From Paenibacillus timonensis (GTDB lineage: Bacteria > Bacillota > Bacilli > Paenibacillales > Paenibacillaceae), in NCBI RefSeq assembly GCF_022427145.1, contig NZ_JAKSXN010000053.1, forward strand, positions 1 to 37,497: a DNA stretch of 37,497 bases, in the 5' to 3' direction. Below the pieces are notes generated by a model that saw only the letters and a program-made list of their open reading frames with translations, did no database searches and was not told where the DNA came from. Numbering within the stretch: the stretch's first letter is position 1; every line of letters begins with the position of its first letter. Both the position numbers and the translations under genes were made by a program. This document shows positions 1 to 7,562 of this stretch, piece after piece.

Positions 1-3
1 AGG

Positions 4-37
4 AAAGAGCACTACCGATCATTCGGTAGTGCTCTTT
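4..37. terminator. Palindromic hairpin, probable bidirectional terminator
   Basis: Two perfectly complementary 14-nt arms (4-17 and 24-37) enclose a 6-nt loop, with A residues on one side and T residues on the other. It sits just downstream of the GH43-like remnant on the minus strand, and could also serve a gene beyond the left edge. Confidence 0.7.
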
Positions 38-55
38 GCATAGATCAGGAGTAAG

Positions 56-308
56 TTAATTATACTCGCAGTAGAAGCGCGTAAACTCCGCACTAAAATC
101 GGATTTGTATCCAGTGGCATACAGACCGATCAGCACACCGGTAAATACAGAACGTGCGCTCGGGACTTGCCGTTTATGGAAAGCAGGAGCCCCAATACCA
201 ACGTAGGGATTGAGGTACTGCAAGCAGGAATAGGTCAATACCTTGTGGAAATGGACTAGGAATGTTCGATAAAGCGAGGAGATAGGGATGTCCCCAAAAC
301 CATTGATT
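56..308 (-). pseudogene. C-terminal remnant of a GH43-like glycosidase
   Basis: The minus-strand frame is open from about 308 to the stop near 56. It ends in a segment, FTGVLIGLYATG followed by a short acidic/aromatic stretch, that resembles the C-terminal end of GH43 beta-xylosidase/arabinofuranosidase proteins (typically FTGV-x-x-GLYATG then DFDWFEYE). The upstream part does not look like a complete protein, no convincing start or RBS is present, and an ordinary GH43 enzyme is several hundred residues longer. I read it as the tail of a gene cut by a rearrangement. The family call is from memory of the C-terminal motif, and a chance ORF is the alternative. Confidence 0.4.
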
Positions 309-512
309 TATACGCTCGCCACCGTAATTATGGTGGTCGTTGTTGTCAGCTTATTGTACAAACCTTTTTTGTCCAAACAGGAGCACACGTCGGAAGCTCA
401 CTCCACCGTTGCAGACACAAGAGAGGCTCTTTCGATGCTTTCCAACGGTCTATTGTTTATGTTCTTACTTGTCCATATTAATAACGGCTTTGCGCATTTC
501 CTCATCCGTTAA
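288..512 (+). CDS. Small single-pass membrane protein, unknown, possibly truncated
   Basis: This 74-aa ORF begins with ATG behind a good Shine-Dalgarno (GAGGAGAT). Residues 6-25 form a Val-rich hydrophobic helix, followed by a polar region and a second, weaker hydrophobic stretch. The last 48 nt overlap the 3' end of the convergent recombinase gene, so the native C-terminus may have been replaced when the recombinase-bearing segment arrived. I do not recognise the family. The RBS and signal-anchor-like N-terminus favour a real start; the C-terminus is doubtful. Confidence 0.35.
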   Translation: MSPKPLIYTLATVIMVVVVVSLLYKPFLSKQEHTSEAHSTVADTREALSMLSNGLLFMFLLVHINNGFAHFLIR

Positions 513-1535
513 GTGCGTGTAAATCATCGTCGTTTGAATGGACGAATGGCCTAATTGGTTTTTCAGACGAGGCACATCGTTGTTCTCCTGGTGATAACGC
601 GTCGCGAATGAATGTCGCAACGAGTGTACCGTTAATGCCGGTTTACCGTAAGCCGTTGCGTATTTCTCAATCAGCTTTTCGATCGATCTTGGCGTTAAGC
701 GCCGGTTTTTGCCTTTGCGCCCGATTGGCGCAGCCAGAAACAAATAAGTTTCGGACTTCTCCGGCTTATATCGGGTTTCGCGAACCTTTACATAGTTATC
801 CAGATCCGACTTTGCTTGTTCGCTGAAATACACGTATTGTTCTTTGTTGCCTTTGCGAATGACACGCACCAAACCTTTGTTCATGTCGAGATCCTCCAGG
901 TTGATACCGGCAACTTCCGATAAACGCAATCCGGAACCAAGGATCAAAGAAACGATCGCCGTATCCCGCTCGCGATTAAATTCATGAAACTGAAACAGCC
1001 GTTTATTGTCGCGGTTCTGCGCGCCGAAATCATAGGCCACAAACTGTCGGAACAGCTCAAAATTATCCGCGCGAAGGATTTTGCCTTCAATTCGATTGGC
1101 GATCGTTTCTTGGGTTTCTTTCATGGCATTAAATTCAATTTTGGCCATGACATTACGCTCAAGGTACGGCTTAAGCTCGGCGGTTTCGGCTTTATTTTGC
1201 AAATAATCGAATAACGATTTAAGCGCCGATAGTTTCCGGTTGATCGTCAATTTCGAGTTGCCTAATTGATACTCCAGGAACGTTAAGAAGCTTTCGATTT
1301 CACGGACAGTCAGTTTCTCGAGGATCGACAATTCGACGTTTTTGCGGTTGGGAGCTGCAAACCGTTCGGCCACGAGCCAATCAAAAAAGATGATATAATC
1401 ATGGCAGTAGTTCAATAACGTGGTATGCGACAGCTTGCGTTTGCGCGTATCGATGTATTCGGCAACGTACCAAGGCAATTCCGTCAATTTCTCATCGATG
1501 CGGCTCATATAGTGTGACTTCGTGGTTTTATCCAT
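465..1535 (-). CDS. xerS: Tyrosine recombinase, XerS-like
   Basis: A site-specific tyrosine recombinase of 356 aa, the usual XerS length. The N-terminal half is a SAM-like core-binding domain (NSKLTINRKLSALKSLFDYL region). The C-terminal catalytic domain shows Arg in GSGLRLSEVAG, Lys in RKGNKEQYVYF, the H-x-x-R box HSLRHSFATR, His in LGHSS and the nucleophile Tyr in TTMIYTH, so the active site is intact. I chose the Met at 1535: AGGAGGT lies upstream, the protein then starts MDKTTKSHY as in XerS homologues, and the upstream in-frame Met (1571) would fall inside the promoter at 1560-1588. XerS proteins resolve chromosome dimers in streptococci; in bacilli extra copies are common, and this one sits beside broken genes, so an island-borne role is possible. 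Confidence 0.9.
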   Translation of the reverse strand: MDKTTKSHYMSRIDEKLTELPWYVAEYIDTRKRKLSHTTLLNYCHDYIIFFDWLVAERFAAPNRKNVELSILEKLTVREIESFLTFLEYQLGNSKLTINRKLSALKSLFDYLQNKAETAELKPYLERNVMAKIEFNAMKETQETIANRIEGKILRADNFELFRQFVAYDFGAQNRDNKRLFQFHEFNRERDTAIVSLILGSGLRLSEVAGINLEDLDMNKGLVRVIRKGNKEQYVYFSEQAKSDLDNYVKVRETRYKPEKSETYLFLAAPIGRKGKNRRLTPRSIEKLIEKYATAYGKPALTVHSLRHSFATRYHQENNDVPRLKNQLGHSSIQTTMIYTHLTDEEMRKAVINMDK

Positions 1536-1559
1536 TTCGAACGCGCACCTCCTGGTTCT

Positions 1560-1588
1560 AGAATAATCCAATAATATAATTTCGTCAA
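1560..1588 (-). promoter_or_regulatory. Sigma-A promoter of the xerS-like gene
   Basis: On the minus strand, TTGACG (1588-1583) and TATTCT (1565-1560) are separated by 17 nt. It lies 25 nt upstream of the chosen start and also argues against the longer ORF start. Confidence 0.6.
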
Positions 1589-1698
1589 ATTATTATTTTA
1601 CGTAATTATAAATCTTCCGAGTATCTTTTGCATCTAATCAGTCCTAATCTTCTATCCACCACATCGTTTGGACGGTATGGCTGACATTAAGTCGATTA

Positions 1699-1737
1699 AA
1701 AACCCTAAAACCCGTTTTCTTCGGGCTTTAGGGTTAT
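1699..1737 (-). terminator. Rho-independent terminator of the Csp-like gene
   Basis: The minus strand reads AACCCTAAAgCCCG, loop, CGGGttTTAGGGTT followed by a T run. It lies directly downstream of the stop at 1743. Confidence 0.8.
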
Positions 1738-1742
1738 ATATT

Positions 1743-2072
1743 TTATGCAGCCATCTTACGGCAGGCTTCGGCACATCTAAAACATGCTTCCGCACATTGT
1801 TGGCAATGCTCAGGTTCATGCTTTTTGCATTCGTTTCCGCACGCTTCACAAACCTCCACACAGACTTTACAGATCTGTTTCGCGTAAGAACTGTTCATGG
1901 ACATTGCTTGTGCAGCAAAAGCGCAAATATCCGCACATTCCCTGTCCAATCGGATACATTCTTTCATTATCCCTATATTTTCTTCATAAAGGCACGATGT
2001 GTAACAATGATTACACGCCACCATGCAGCGAAGACACTCATCGATGCAATGTTGAAACTGTTCGTGAGACAT
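1743..2072 (-). CDS. Four-helix-bundle copper-binding protein (DUF326/Csp-like)
   Basis: A 109-aa cytosolic protein with no signal peptide and 19 cysteines, many spaced 3-4 apart along predicted amphipathic helices (for example HCIDECLRCMVACNHC and ACFRCAEAC). That pattern defines the DUF326 / Csp copper-storage family, whose cysteines line the inside of a four-helix bundle and bind many Cu(I) ions. Length and Cys distribution match YhjQ-type proteins. RBS GAAGGAG precedes the ATG. It has its own terminator and appears monocistronic. Lack of an export signal suggests a cytosolic, Csp3-like metal buffer. Copper as the ligand is family knowledge; the sequence shows only the Cys lattice. Confidence 0.88.
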   Translation of the reverse strand: MSHEQFQHCIDECLRCMVACNHCYTSCLYEENIGIMKECIRLDRECADICAFAAQAMSMNSSYAKQICKVCVEVCEACGNECKKHEPEHCQQCAEACFRCAEACRKMAA

Positions 2073-2245
2073 TTTGATCCATTCTCCTTCACTATTAATT
2101 TAGTTACCCATAGACTATTATGATTCGAAGTTTACTTATTTATTCAGAATTTCAATAGTTACCGTACATCACATCGTTTCTACAAAGAAAACACACATTT
2201 GTCGGTTACAATTTATAGAGAAAATATTCTGGGGATGACCAATAG

Positions 2246-2653
2246 ATGGAACATAGGCTTAAAAAGGGCGATTTAATCTTGATTGGTTGTATTGTTTTAC
2301 TAGCCATATTATTATTGGGAGCCAGATGGCTTACAAACGATAGTGAGACGAAAACGAATGAGGATTATTATGCAACAATTCGAGTAGACAATAAGGTATT
2401 CAAGACGGTGAAGCTTACCGAGGAGCCCCAAATCATCGAAGTGAAAACCGAAACAGGCTATGATATTCTGAAGGTTCATAACAAAGGTATTGAAGTTATC
2501 GAATCCGATTGTCCGCAAAAGATTTGCTTTACCTTCGGAGCGATTTCTAAGCCCAAAGAAGTAATCATCTGTTTGCCACTAAGAATGTTTATTGAAGTCA
2601 ATGGATCCGATAACAGTAATCCTGACAATGAGCTCGATGCCTATATAACATAA
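2246..2653 (+). CDS. Membrane-anchored NusG domain II protein
   Basis: A 135-aa protein with a TM anchor at residues 9-28 and a small extracytoplasmic domain. The domain carries the NusG_II pattern: a tyrosine/valine-rich beta segment, ESDCPQKICF, then a Ser/Lys-Pro turn and ICLPLR. These proteins (PF07009 type) are NusG-domain-II-like folds fused to a TM segment, of unknown function, often found near thiamine or redox genes. The conserved Cys pair and the later Cys could bind metal or form a disulfide. The RBS (CTGGGGAT) is modest. It is the only plus-strand gene between the recombinase and 13 kb and converges on the first histidine kinase through a shared terminator. Confidence 0.8.
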   Translation: MEHRLKKGDLILIGCIVLLAILLLGARWLTNDSETKTNEDYYATIRVDNKVFKTVKLTEEPQIIEVKTETGYDILKVHNKGIEVIESDCPQKICFTFGAISKPKEVIICLPLRMFIEVNGSDNSNPDNELDAYIT

Positions 2654-2661
2654 GTCTGAAA

Positions 2662-2696
2662 AAAGATGAGCTTTTTTAATAAGACAGCTCATCTTT
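2662..2696. terminator. Bidirectional terminator between convergent genes
   Basis: An 11-bp perfect stem (AAAGATGAGCT / AGCTCATCTTT) with a 13-nt loop, between the NusG_II gene and the first histidine kinase. The kinase stop codon (2689-2691) lies inside the distal arm. Confidence 0.75.
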
Positions 2697-4071
2697 CATT
2701 TTGATCATTTGGAAAATGTAATGTGAATCGGGTACCTTGATCGATTATACTCTCTACATCAATACTGCCGCCGTGTGCTTCTACGATGGCTTTTACGATG
2801 GCCAATCCGATACCCGCACCGCCTGTTTTACGATTCCGCGATTTATCTCCACGATAGAACCGCTCAAAAATATGCGGCAGCTCATTGGATGCAATGCCTG
2901 TACCCGTGTCTGATAGGTTTACTGTTACATGATCTGCAGTTTCAAATAGACAGACATGGATGGACCCTTCGCTGGTATATTTATAGGCGTTATTCAACAA
3001 GTTCACAAAAACTTGTATCAGTCGTCCAGCGTCACCAATAATAACAATAGGAGTCTCTTCCTGAATGATAAGATCGATCCGCTTCTCCTTATACTGAGCC
3101 TTGACTGTTTTCTCGGATTCTCTAATCACCTCAACCAGTCTAACCGGTTCTTGCTTAAGTTTAAGCATCGGATTTTCGACGGCCGATAAGTTCTCTAAAT
3201 CATGAATCAGTTTTACTAACCGGACGACCTGCCCATGACATATCTCTAATTTATCGGGCGTCGCTTCCCATACTCCGTCCTGAAAAGCTTCAATATGACT
3301 TTGGATCGTGGCTAGCGGTGTACGTAATTCATGGGCGATATCCGCGGTTAAATTTTTGCGTAAGCGATCTTCTTGCTCCAGTGCATCCGCTAAATGGTTT
3401 AAAGCGAGCCCCACCTCTTCAATCTCCGTTTGGTGATGGCCCAATACGACACGGGAAGACAACTCCCCTTCCCTCATTTGATTAGCGATTTCTTTGATTC
3501 GCAATAAAGGTCTACTCAAGCTTTTTGACATATAAATGCTGTAGAACGTTACACCGGCTAAGGCTAAAATAAATGCGAACCAGATTAGCATGTTAAAACG
3601 GTTCAAGAATTCACGATTCTGTGTTTCAAAACGAGTGGAAAGTCCCTCGATTTCGATCCATCCGTTTTTCACATGATCTATCGTGATGTCTCGTTTAATT
3701 ACTTTCGTGCTATTTCGTAAACTAACCTCATTTCCAGTCTCCATTGTACCTTCCATCATTCTACCCATGGATTTCGTATCCCATATCAAACGGCCATCCG
3801 CATCATAAATCCGAATGCTATAGCTCCTAAGCATGGCTTGGTGAGACACCGTCATTAAAGTAGCGCTTGCCCATCCACCTGAGTTTTGATCAAAGGAACT
3901 TTCCAACTCCATAGCTATCGTATCCGCTTCCGTCTGCTGCTGGTTCTGCGTATACCTTCCGAATGAGAAGGACATAACCACATAAACAATGATCATGATG
4001 AGCAGAAGTGAACCAAGGCTAACGCCTAAATGAGATACTAGCAGTCTTTTACGTAGTCCTCCGCTATTCAT
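2689..4071 (-). CDS. Sensor histidine kinase (HAMP-HisKA-HATPase), system 1
   Basis: A 460-aa membrane kinase from Met at 4071. TM1 is at about residues 10-34, then a roughly 125-aa extracellular sensor region, TM2 about 162-182, HAMP, a HisKA box with the phospho-acceptor His247 in ADIAHELRTPLATI, and HATPase_c motifs (NLLNNAYKY, DTGTGIA, GAGIGLAIVKAIV). A longer in-frame reading to 4206 is rejected because this ATG has GAGGGGG upstream and overlaps the regulator stop by 8 nt, a normal coupled arrangement. It is the partner of the regulator upstream. The sensor region is not one I recognise; the metal- and thiol-rich neighbourhood suggests envelope metal stress. Confidence 0.92.
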   Translation of the reverse strand: MNSGGLRKRLLVSHLGVSLGSLLLIMIIVYVVMSFSFGRYTQNQQQTEADTIAMELESSFDQNSGGWASATLMTVSHQAMLRSYSIRIYDADGRLIWDTKSMGRMMEGTMETGNEVSLRNSTKVIKRDITIDHVKNGWIEIEGLSTRFETQNREFLNRFNMLIWFAFILALAGVTFYSIYMSKSLSRPLLRIKEIANQMREGELSSRVVLGHHQTEIEEVGLALNHLADALEQEDRLRKNLTADIAHELRTPLATIQSHIEAFQDGVWEATPDKLEICHGQVVRLVKLIHDLENLSAVENPMLKLKQEPVRLVEVIRESEKTVKAQYKEKRIDLIIQEETPIVIIGDAGRLIQVFVNLLNNAYKYTSEGSIHVCLFETADHVTVNLSDTGTGIASNELPHIFERFYRGDKSRNRKTGGAGIGLAIVKAIVEAHGGSIDVESIIDQGTRFTLHFPNDQNER

Positions 4072-4771
4072 CGGGAACCCCCTCAAATTTATACCCCACC
4101 CCATAAACTGTAACAAGGAAGGATGGATTCTTCGGATCTTCACCGATTTTTTGGCGGATATTCTTGATATGGACGTCGATCGTACGTTCCATGCCTTCAA
4201 AATCATCGCCTTGAATCAGATTAACAAGTTCAAAACGGGTAAATGCTCTTTTAGGGTGTTTGGCTAAGGTTTCAAGCAATTTGAATTCAATGGGAGTAAG
4301 CTGAACTGGATCACCTTTAACTAGTATTTCATGGCGTACGGAATCGATAGACAGACGGTTTCCTCCGAAAGAAATCTTCTTCCCCTGAGTCGTAGATCTG
4401 GCCGACTTCGATCTTCTTAACAAGCTAATCACCCTGGCTATGAGTTCACGTGGACTGAACGGTTTAACAAGGTAGTCATCAGCACCGATTAACAGACCAT
4501 GAACAAGGTCGTCTTCATTGCTTTTGGCAGTTAACATTAGAATGGGGACGTCCGATGTCTTCCGGATCGTTTTGCAGACATCTTCACCTGATAGGTCCGG
4601 AAGCATTAAGTCCAAGATGATTAATTCAGGTTGGAGATTTTCAAAAAGTCGAAGCGCCCCCTGCCCTGTGTCTGTTTCATAAACCAGGTAACCCTGTTTT
4701 TCCAGATAGGCTTTAATCACGTGAAGAAGGTGTAGTTCATCATCGACAATTAATATTTTGGTCTGTTCCAT
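4064..4771 (-). CDS. OmpR/PhoB-type response regulator, system 1
   Basis: A 235-aa regulator: receiver domain with acidic pair D10-D11, phospho-acceptor D54 in LILDLMLPD and the conserved Lys in the DDYLVKPF segment, then a C-terminal winged helix ending VTVYGVGYKFEG. The start at 4771 (MEQTKIL) is preceded by AAAGGA; the longer ORF would run through a terminator hairpin. The gene is co-transcribed with and overlaps its kinase. A terminator lies immediately upstream (4784-4819), so expression may depend on read-through from the small exported-protein gene. Confidence 0.93.
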   Translation of the reverse strand: MEQTKILIVDDELHLLHVIKAYLEKQGYLVYETDTGQGALRLFENLQPELIILDLMLPDLSGEDVCKTIRKTSDVPILMLTAKSNEDDLVHGLLIGADDYLVKPFSPRELIARVISLLRRSKSARSTTQGKKISFGGNRLSIDSVRHEILVKGDPVQLTPIEFKLLETLAKHPKRAFTRFELVNLIQGDDFEGMERTIDVHIKNIRQKIGEDPKNPSFLVTVYGVGYKFEGVPDE

Positions 4772-4783
4772 ACGAATCCTTTC

Positions 4784-4819
4784 AAAAAAAAGACAAGACC
4801 TCACGCAACTCGCGAGGCC
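4784..4819 (-). terminator. Terminator between the small exported-protein gene and the regulator
   Basis: Minus-strand arms GGCCTCGCG (4819-4811) and CGTGAGGTC (4805-4797) form a 9-bp stem with two wobble pairs and a 5-nt loop. TTGTC and an eight-T run follow. The regulator RBS begins only a few bases after the T run, leaving no room for a separate promoter. Confidence 0.8.
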
Positions 4820-4835
4820 TGCCTGGATTTTAGTA

Positions 4836-5120
4836 TTAGAAGTTCATCATACTGTTGCTCCATTGCGTGTTGTTCATCATGCCCGTCGAGGTGTTGCCGC
4901 CATTGTTGCCATGGCAACTATTATACATCCCTCGAATTTGTTCTTCAGAGAGGTCCGGGTGCATTTGCTTCGCATACGGCAACATTTGTTCAAAGGTGCT
5001 TGAGTTGTTTGCTTTACCGCTATCGACGGTACCGTTATCGGTAGTAGCCGCATATGCAGCTGCTGTTCCAATTCCCATCACCAAAGCCATCGTTGCAAGT
5101 CCAATCCATAGTTTTTTCAT
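4836..5120 (-). CDS. Small exported protein with MHPDLS / YNSCHG motif
   Basis: A 94-aa preprotein: Lys-positive N-terminus, hydrophobic core and an AYA-A cleavage region near residue 25. The mature part has a short helical motif (MLPYAKQMHPDLSEEQIRGM), then YNSCHGNNGG with a single Cys/His pair, and an Asn/Met/Gly-rich tail (GMMNNTQWSNSMMNF). The His, Cys and Met residues could coordinate a soft metal such as copper. Similar small proteins occur beside copper or envelope two-component genes in bacilli, but I know no established function. RBS AAGGAGGAG is strong. It is the first gene upstream of the system-1 regulator-kinase pair, separated by a terminator, so it may be the main regulated output. 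Confidence 0.75.
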   Translation of the reverse strand: MKKLWIGLATMALVMGIGTAAAYAATTDNGTVDSGKANNSSTFEQMLPYAKQMHPDLSEEQIRGMYNSCHGNNGGNTSTGMMNNTQWSNSMMNF

Positions 5121-5160
5121 TAGTATCTCCTCCTTATGACTATAATATAAACGATAAATA

Positions 5161-5192
5161 TGAAGAACTCATTTGTACATTGTGAAGAAGTT
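5161..5192 (-). promoter_or_regulatory. Direct repeats upstream of the small exported-protein gene
   Basis: TGAAGAACTC (5161-5170) and TGAAGAAGTT (5183-5192) on the plus strand are spaced exactly 22 nt, two turns of the 11-bp periodicity used by OmpR/PhoB regulators. On the minus strand they precede an AT-rich TATATTATA stretch that could serve as -10. Candidate response-regulator site. Confidence 0.4.
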
Positions 5193-5226
5193 ATAAAGAT
5201 CAATCCTTGGTTATTCAGGGTCAGCT

Positions 5227-5424
5227 TCAAGGTTTCTTCCTTTGCGTCAACCAATAGACGATACCAATAATCGCTACTACTACCATCATGGCTAGGCAAG
5301 TCTGGCCAATCGAAAACCCTATTTGAACAAGGGATATACCACGGAAGGAGGAGGCCGATATGAATAAGCATGACAGTCCCATAGCCACGAACAGAATTAC
5401 GATAAACCAATCCGTCTTCTTCAT
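5227..5424 (-). CDS. Two-TM small membrane protein coupled to histidine kinase 2
   Basis: A 65-aa protein (MKKTDWFIVILF...) with two hydrophobic helices at about residues 6-24 and 37-58 and a basic C-terminus (QRKKP). Its ATG lies one base after the stop of histidine kinase 2, with GGGGGA as RBS, so it is translationally coupled to the kinase. The longer in-frame ORF to 5637 is kinase sequence in another frame. I do not recognise the family. Position suggests a membrane accessory of the kinase, as small membrane modulators often are, but nothing in the sequence proves it. Confidence 0.65.
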   Translation of the reverse strand: MKKTDWFIVILFVAMGLSCLFISASSFRGISLVQIGFSIGQTCLAMMVVVAIIGIVYWLTQRKKP

Positions 5425-5425
5425 A

Positions 5426-6829
5426 TTAGTCCCCCGGGTAATCTGGTACGAATCGGAGCTCAAATCTAGTTCCTTGCCCCAATTTACTCGAAACCAGGAG
5501 TTCTCCACCTTGCAGCTCCACCAACTTTTTAGCGATGGGCAAACCGAGACCTGTCCCTCCATACTGACGCGATCGGGACTTCTCCACTCGATAAAAGCGC
5601 TCAAAAATGTACGGAATCTCGTCCTCGGAAATTCCAATCCCCGTATCCTCTACTGCTAAGTAAACATAGGTATTGTTTTGATCCAGCTCTAGAGTGATAC
5701 TGCCTTTCTTCGTGTAACGCACGGCATTTTCCAACAGGTTCAGAAGAACTTGCTCCATCCTCAGACCATCTCCGTAAATGAGCGGAATGTTGCTGTTGAT
5801 TTTCGTTAGAAGTGTTAAGTTCTTCTTGTCAGTTTTAAGCTTTACTTTTTGCACCGCATTGTCCGCAATTTCCGTTAGGTCAATCCATTCCAAGGATAAG
5901 CTGACTTTTCCTTCTTCCATCTTAGCCAAATCGAATAGATCATCAACGAGGTGTTGCAAACGAATAGCCTCTTCATGAATAATGCCTAGATATTGGTCCT
6001 TCTCTTCCTCAGAATCATATAGACCCTTCCTGAGGACTTGCGCATATCCCTCCAAATACGTGATCGGAGTTCGGAGCTCATGGGATATGTTCGCAAAAAA
6101 CTCCTGCCGAGTATCCCTATATCGCTGAAGCTCGATGGCCAGATGATTGATGGAATCCGCCAAAACACCAATCTCATCGTCACGCTGAATCGTTAATCGT
6201 GTTTCCAGCTCGCCTGCGGCTATTTTCCGAGTTGCAGATTGCATTTGCAGCATCGGTCTGGATAGGATTTTGGCGATGATCCAGGTGATTCCAAGTGCCA
6301 GTAGAAAAGCTCCTAATCCCGACAGCACCAATACGCTGCGAACGGCCGTAATCGATTCATCCATATGTCGGGTCGAAGAAAGGACATACACCGCAGCCTT
6401 AATATTAACGCCTGTGGTATCCATTACGGGTCTGGCAGCCACGAAGAAGCGCTCTCCATTAACATCGGTATGTTCAAGTTTTACGGATTTTCCGGTAAAT
6501 AATAGTTTCAGGTCCTTGGATTTAATGAAAGTTCGGTCCGATTTTTCATAGGGCCCAGAATTTGCTAATACCTCGCCTTGTTCAGAAACAAACAAAATAC
6601 TGACGTTTGAAAAATCGGCAAACTTGAGCAGAGTCTCTTCGGACAACATCTCAGGCGATTGGCTCATCGCTGTGAAGTGAGTCGTGAGTTCAGCTACCTC
6701 TGTTTTCATTTCCGAGTTATAGAAATTTGTGAACATTCGATCAATCGTGAATCCTAAGGAGAGAATCACGACAACGAAAGCGGCGAGAATCATTAAACCA
6801 AGTCTGAAGCCGATTTTATTCCTTTTCAT
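5426..6829 (-). CDS. Sensor histidine kinase (HAMP-HisKA-HATPase), system 2
   Basis: A 467-aa membrane kinase: TM1 at residues 10-29, an extracellular region of about 135 aa that looks like a dCache/PAS-like sensor (SNVSILFVSEQGEVLANSG), TM2 about 166-189, HAMP with RDDEIGVLADSIN, phospho-acceptor His250 in FFANISHELRTP, and HATPase motifs (NLLENAVRYT, DTGIGIS, GGTGLGLPIAKKLV). Its start overlaps the regulator end by 14 nt. The order Lgt-like, regulator, kinase, two-TM protein, all with short gaps, indicates one operon. Confidence 0.93.
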   Translation of the reverse strand: MKRNKIGFRLGLMILAAFVVVILSLGFTIDRMFTNFYNSEMKTEVAELTTHFTAMSQSPEMLSEETLLKFADFSNVSILFVSEQGEVLANSGPYEKSDRTFIKSKDLKLLFTGKSVKLEHTDVNGERFFVAARPVMDTTGVNIKAAVYVLSSTRHMDESITAVRSVLVLSGLGAFLLALGITWIIAKILSRPMLQMQSATRKIAAGELETRLTIQRDDEIGVLADSINHLAIELQRYRDTRQEFFANISHELRTPITYLEGYAQVLRKGLYDSEEEKDQYLGIIHEEAIRLQHLVDDLFDLAKMEEGKVSLSLEWIDLTEIADNAVQKVKLKTDKKNLTLLTKINSNIPLIYGDGLRMEQVLLNLLENAVRYTKKGSITLELDQNNTYVYLAVEDTGIGISEDEIPYIFERFYRVEKSRSRQYGGTGLGLPIAKKLVELQGGELLVSSKLGQGTRFELRFVPDYPGD

Positions 6830-7532
6830 TTGACATACTCGCTCCGTTGAACTTATATCCTACTCCCCACACGGTCTGAATCGGATTGTAACCGAGTCCA
6901 GCCTTTTGTGTCTTCTCCCGGATATTCTTGATATGCGTATCTACGACGCGAATTTCCCCCTCGTATTCGGTCCCCCAGATCAGATTCACCAATTCTTCGC
7001 GGCTGAACGCACGTTGTACGCTCCTCGCGAGCGAGATGAATAAATCAAACTCTTTCTGTGTGAATTCAACAGTATGATCATGAATGAATACTTCTCTACC
7101 CTCTGGTAATATTCTCAAATGAGGGAACTCGATAACAGGCTCTGGATGCTTAATGGATTGTGTAATCGTCGAACGGCGGATTAAAGAATAGACACGGGCA
7201 AGTAACTCCTCCGGTTCAAACGGCTTCGTCAAATAATCATCCGCACCAATGCCTAGCCCATAAACTTTGTCTTTGGTCTCCGAACGCGCGGTGAGCATCA
7301 GAATGGCTACATGATCTCTCTCCCGGATTTTTTTGCAAACTTGCCACCCGTCCATATCCGGCAGCATCAAATCCAGCAGAATAACGTCGAAATGATGGTT
7401 AGCCGCTATTTCCAAGGCTTCGTTTCCGTTAGTAGCTTCTTTGACCTCAAACCCTTCTCGCGTTAAGTAGATCCGCAAGAGATTGCGCATATTCCATTCA
7501 TCGTCTACAACAAGAACCTGTAGTTTGGGCAT
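6816..7532 (-). CDS. OmpR/PhoB-type response regulator, system 2
   Basis: A 238-aa regulator: receiver with the acidic pair at residues 10-11, D54 in LLDLMLPDMDG, and conserved Lys in DDYLTKPF; C-terminal winged helix ending TVWGVGYKFNG. RBS AAAGGCGGTGG precedes the ATG. It lies 30 nt after the Lgt-like gene and overlaps its kinase. Candidate targets are promoters of the envelope genes nearby, where 11-bp direct repeats are visible. Confidence 0.93.
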   Translation of the reverse strand: MPKLQVLVVDDEWNMRNLLRIYLTREGFEVKEATNGNEALEIAANHHFDVILLDLMLPDMDGWQVCKKIRERDHVAILMLTARSETKDKVYGLGIGADDYLTKPFEPEELLARVYSLIRRSTITQSIKHPEPVIEFPHLRILPEGREVFIHDHTVEFTQKEFDLFISLARSVQRAFSREELVNLIWGTEYEGEIRVVDTHIKNIREKTQKAGLGYNPIQTVWGVGYKFNGASMSNEKE

Positions 7533-7562
7533 GCTGCCACCGCCTTTACCGGTTGATTCAAT

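Noticed and set aside
2775..3189. Small plus-strand ORFs across histidine kinase 1
   Set aside because: All antisense to conserved kinase motifs, no RBS or family features.
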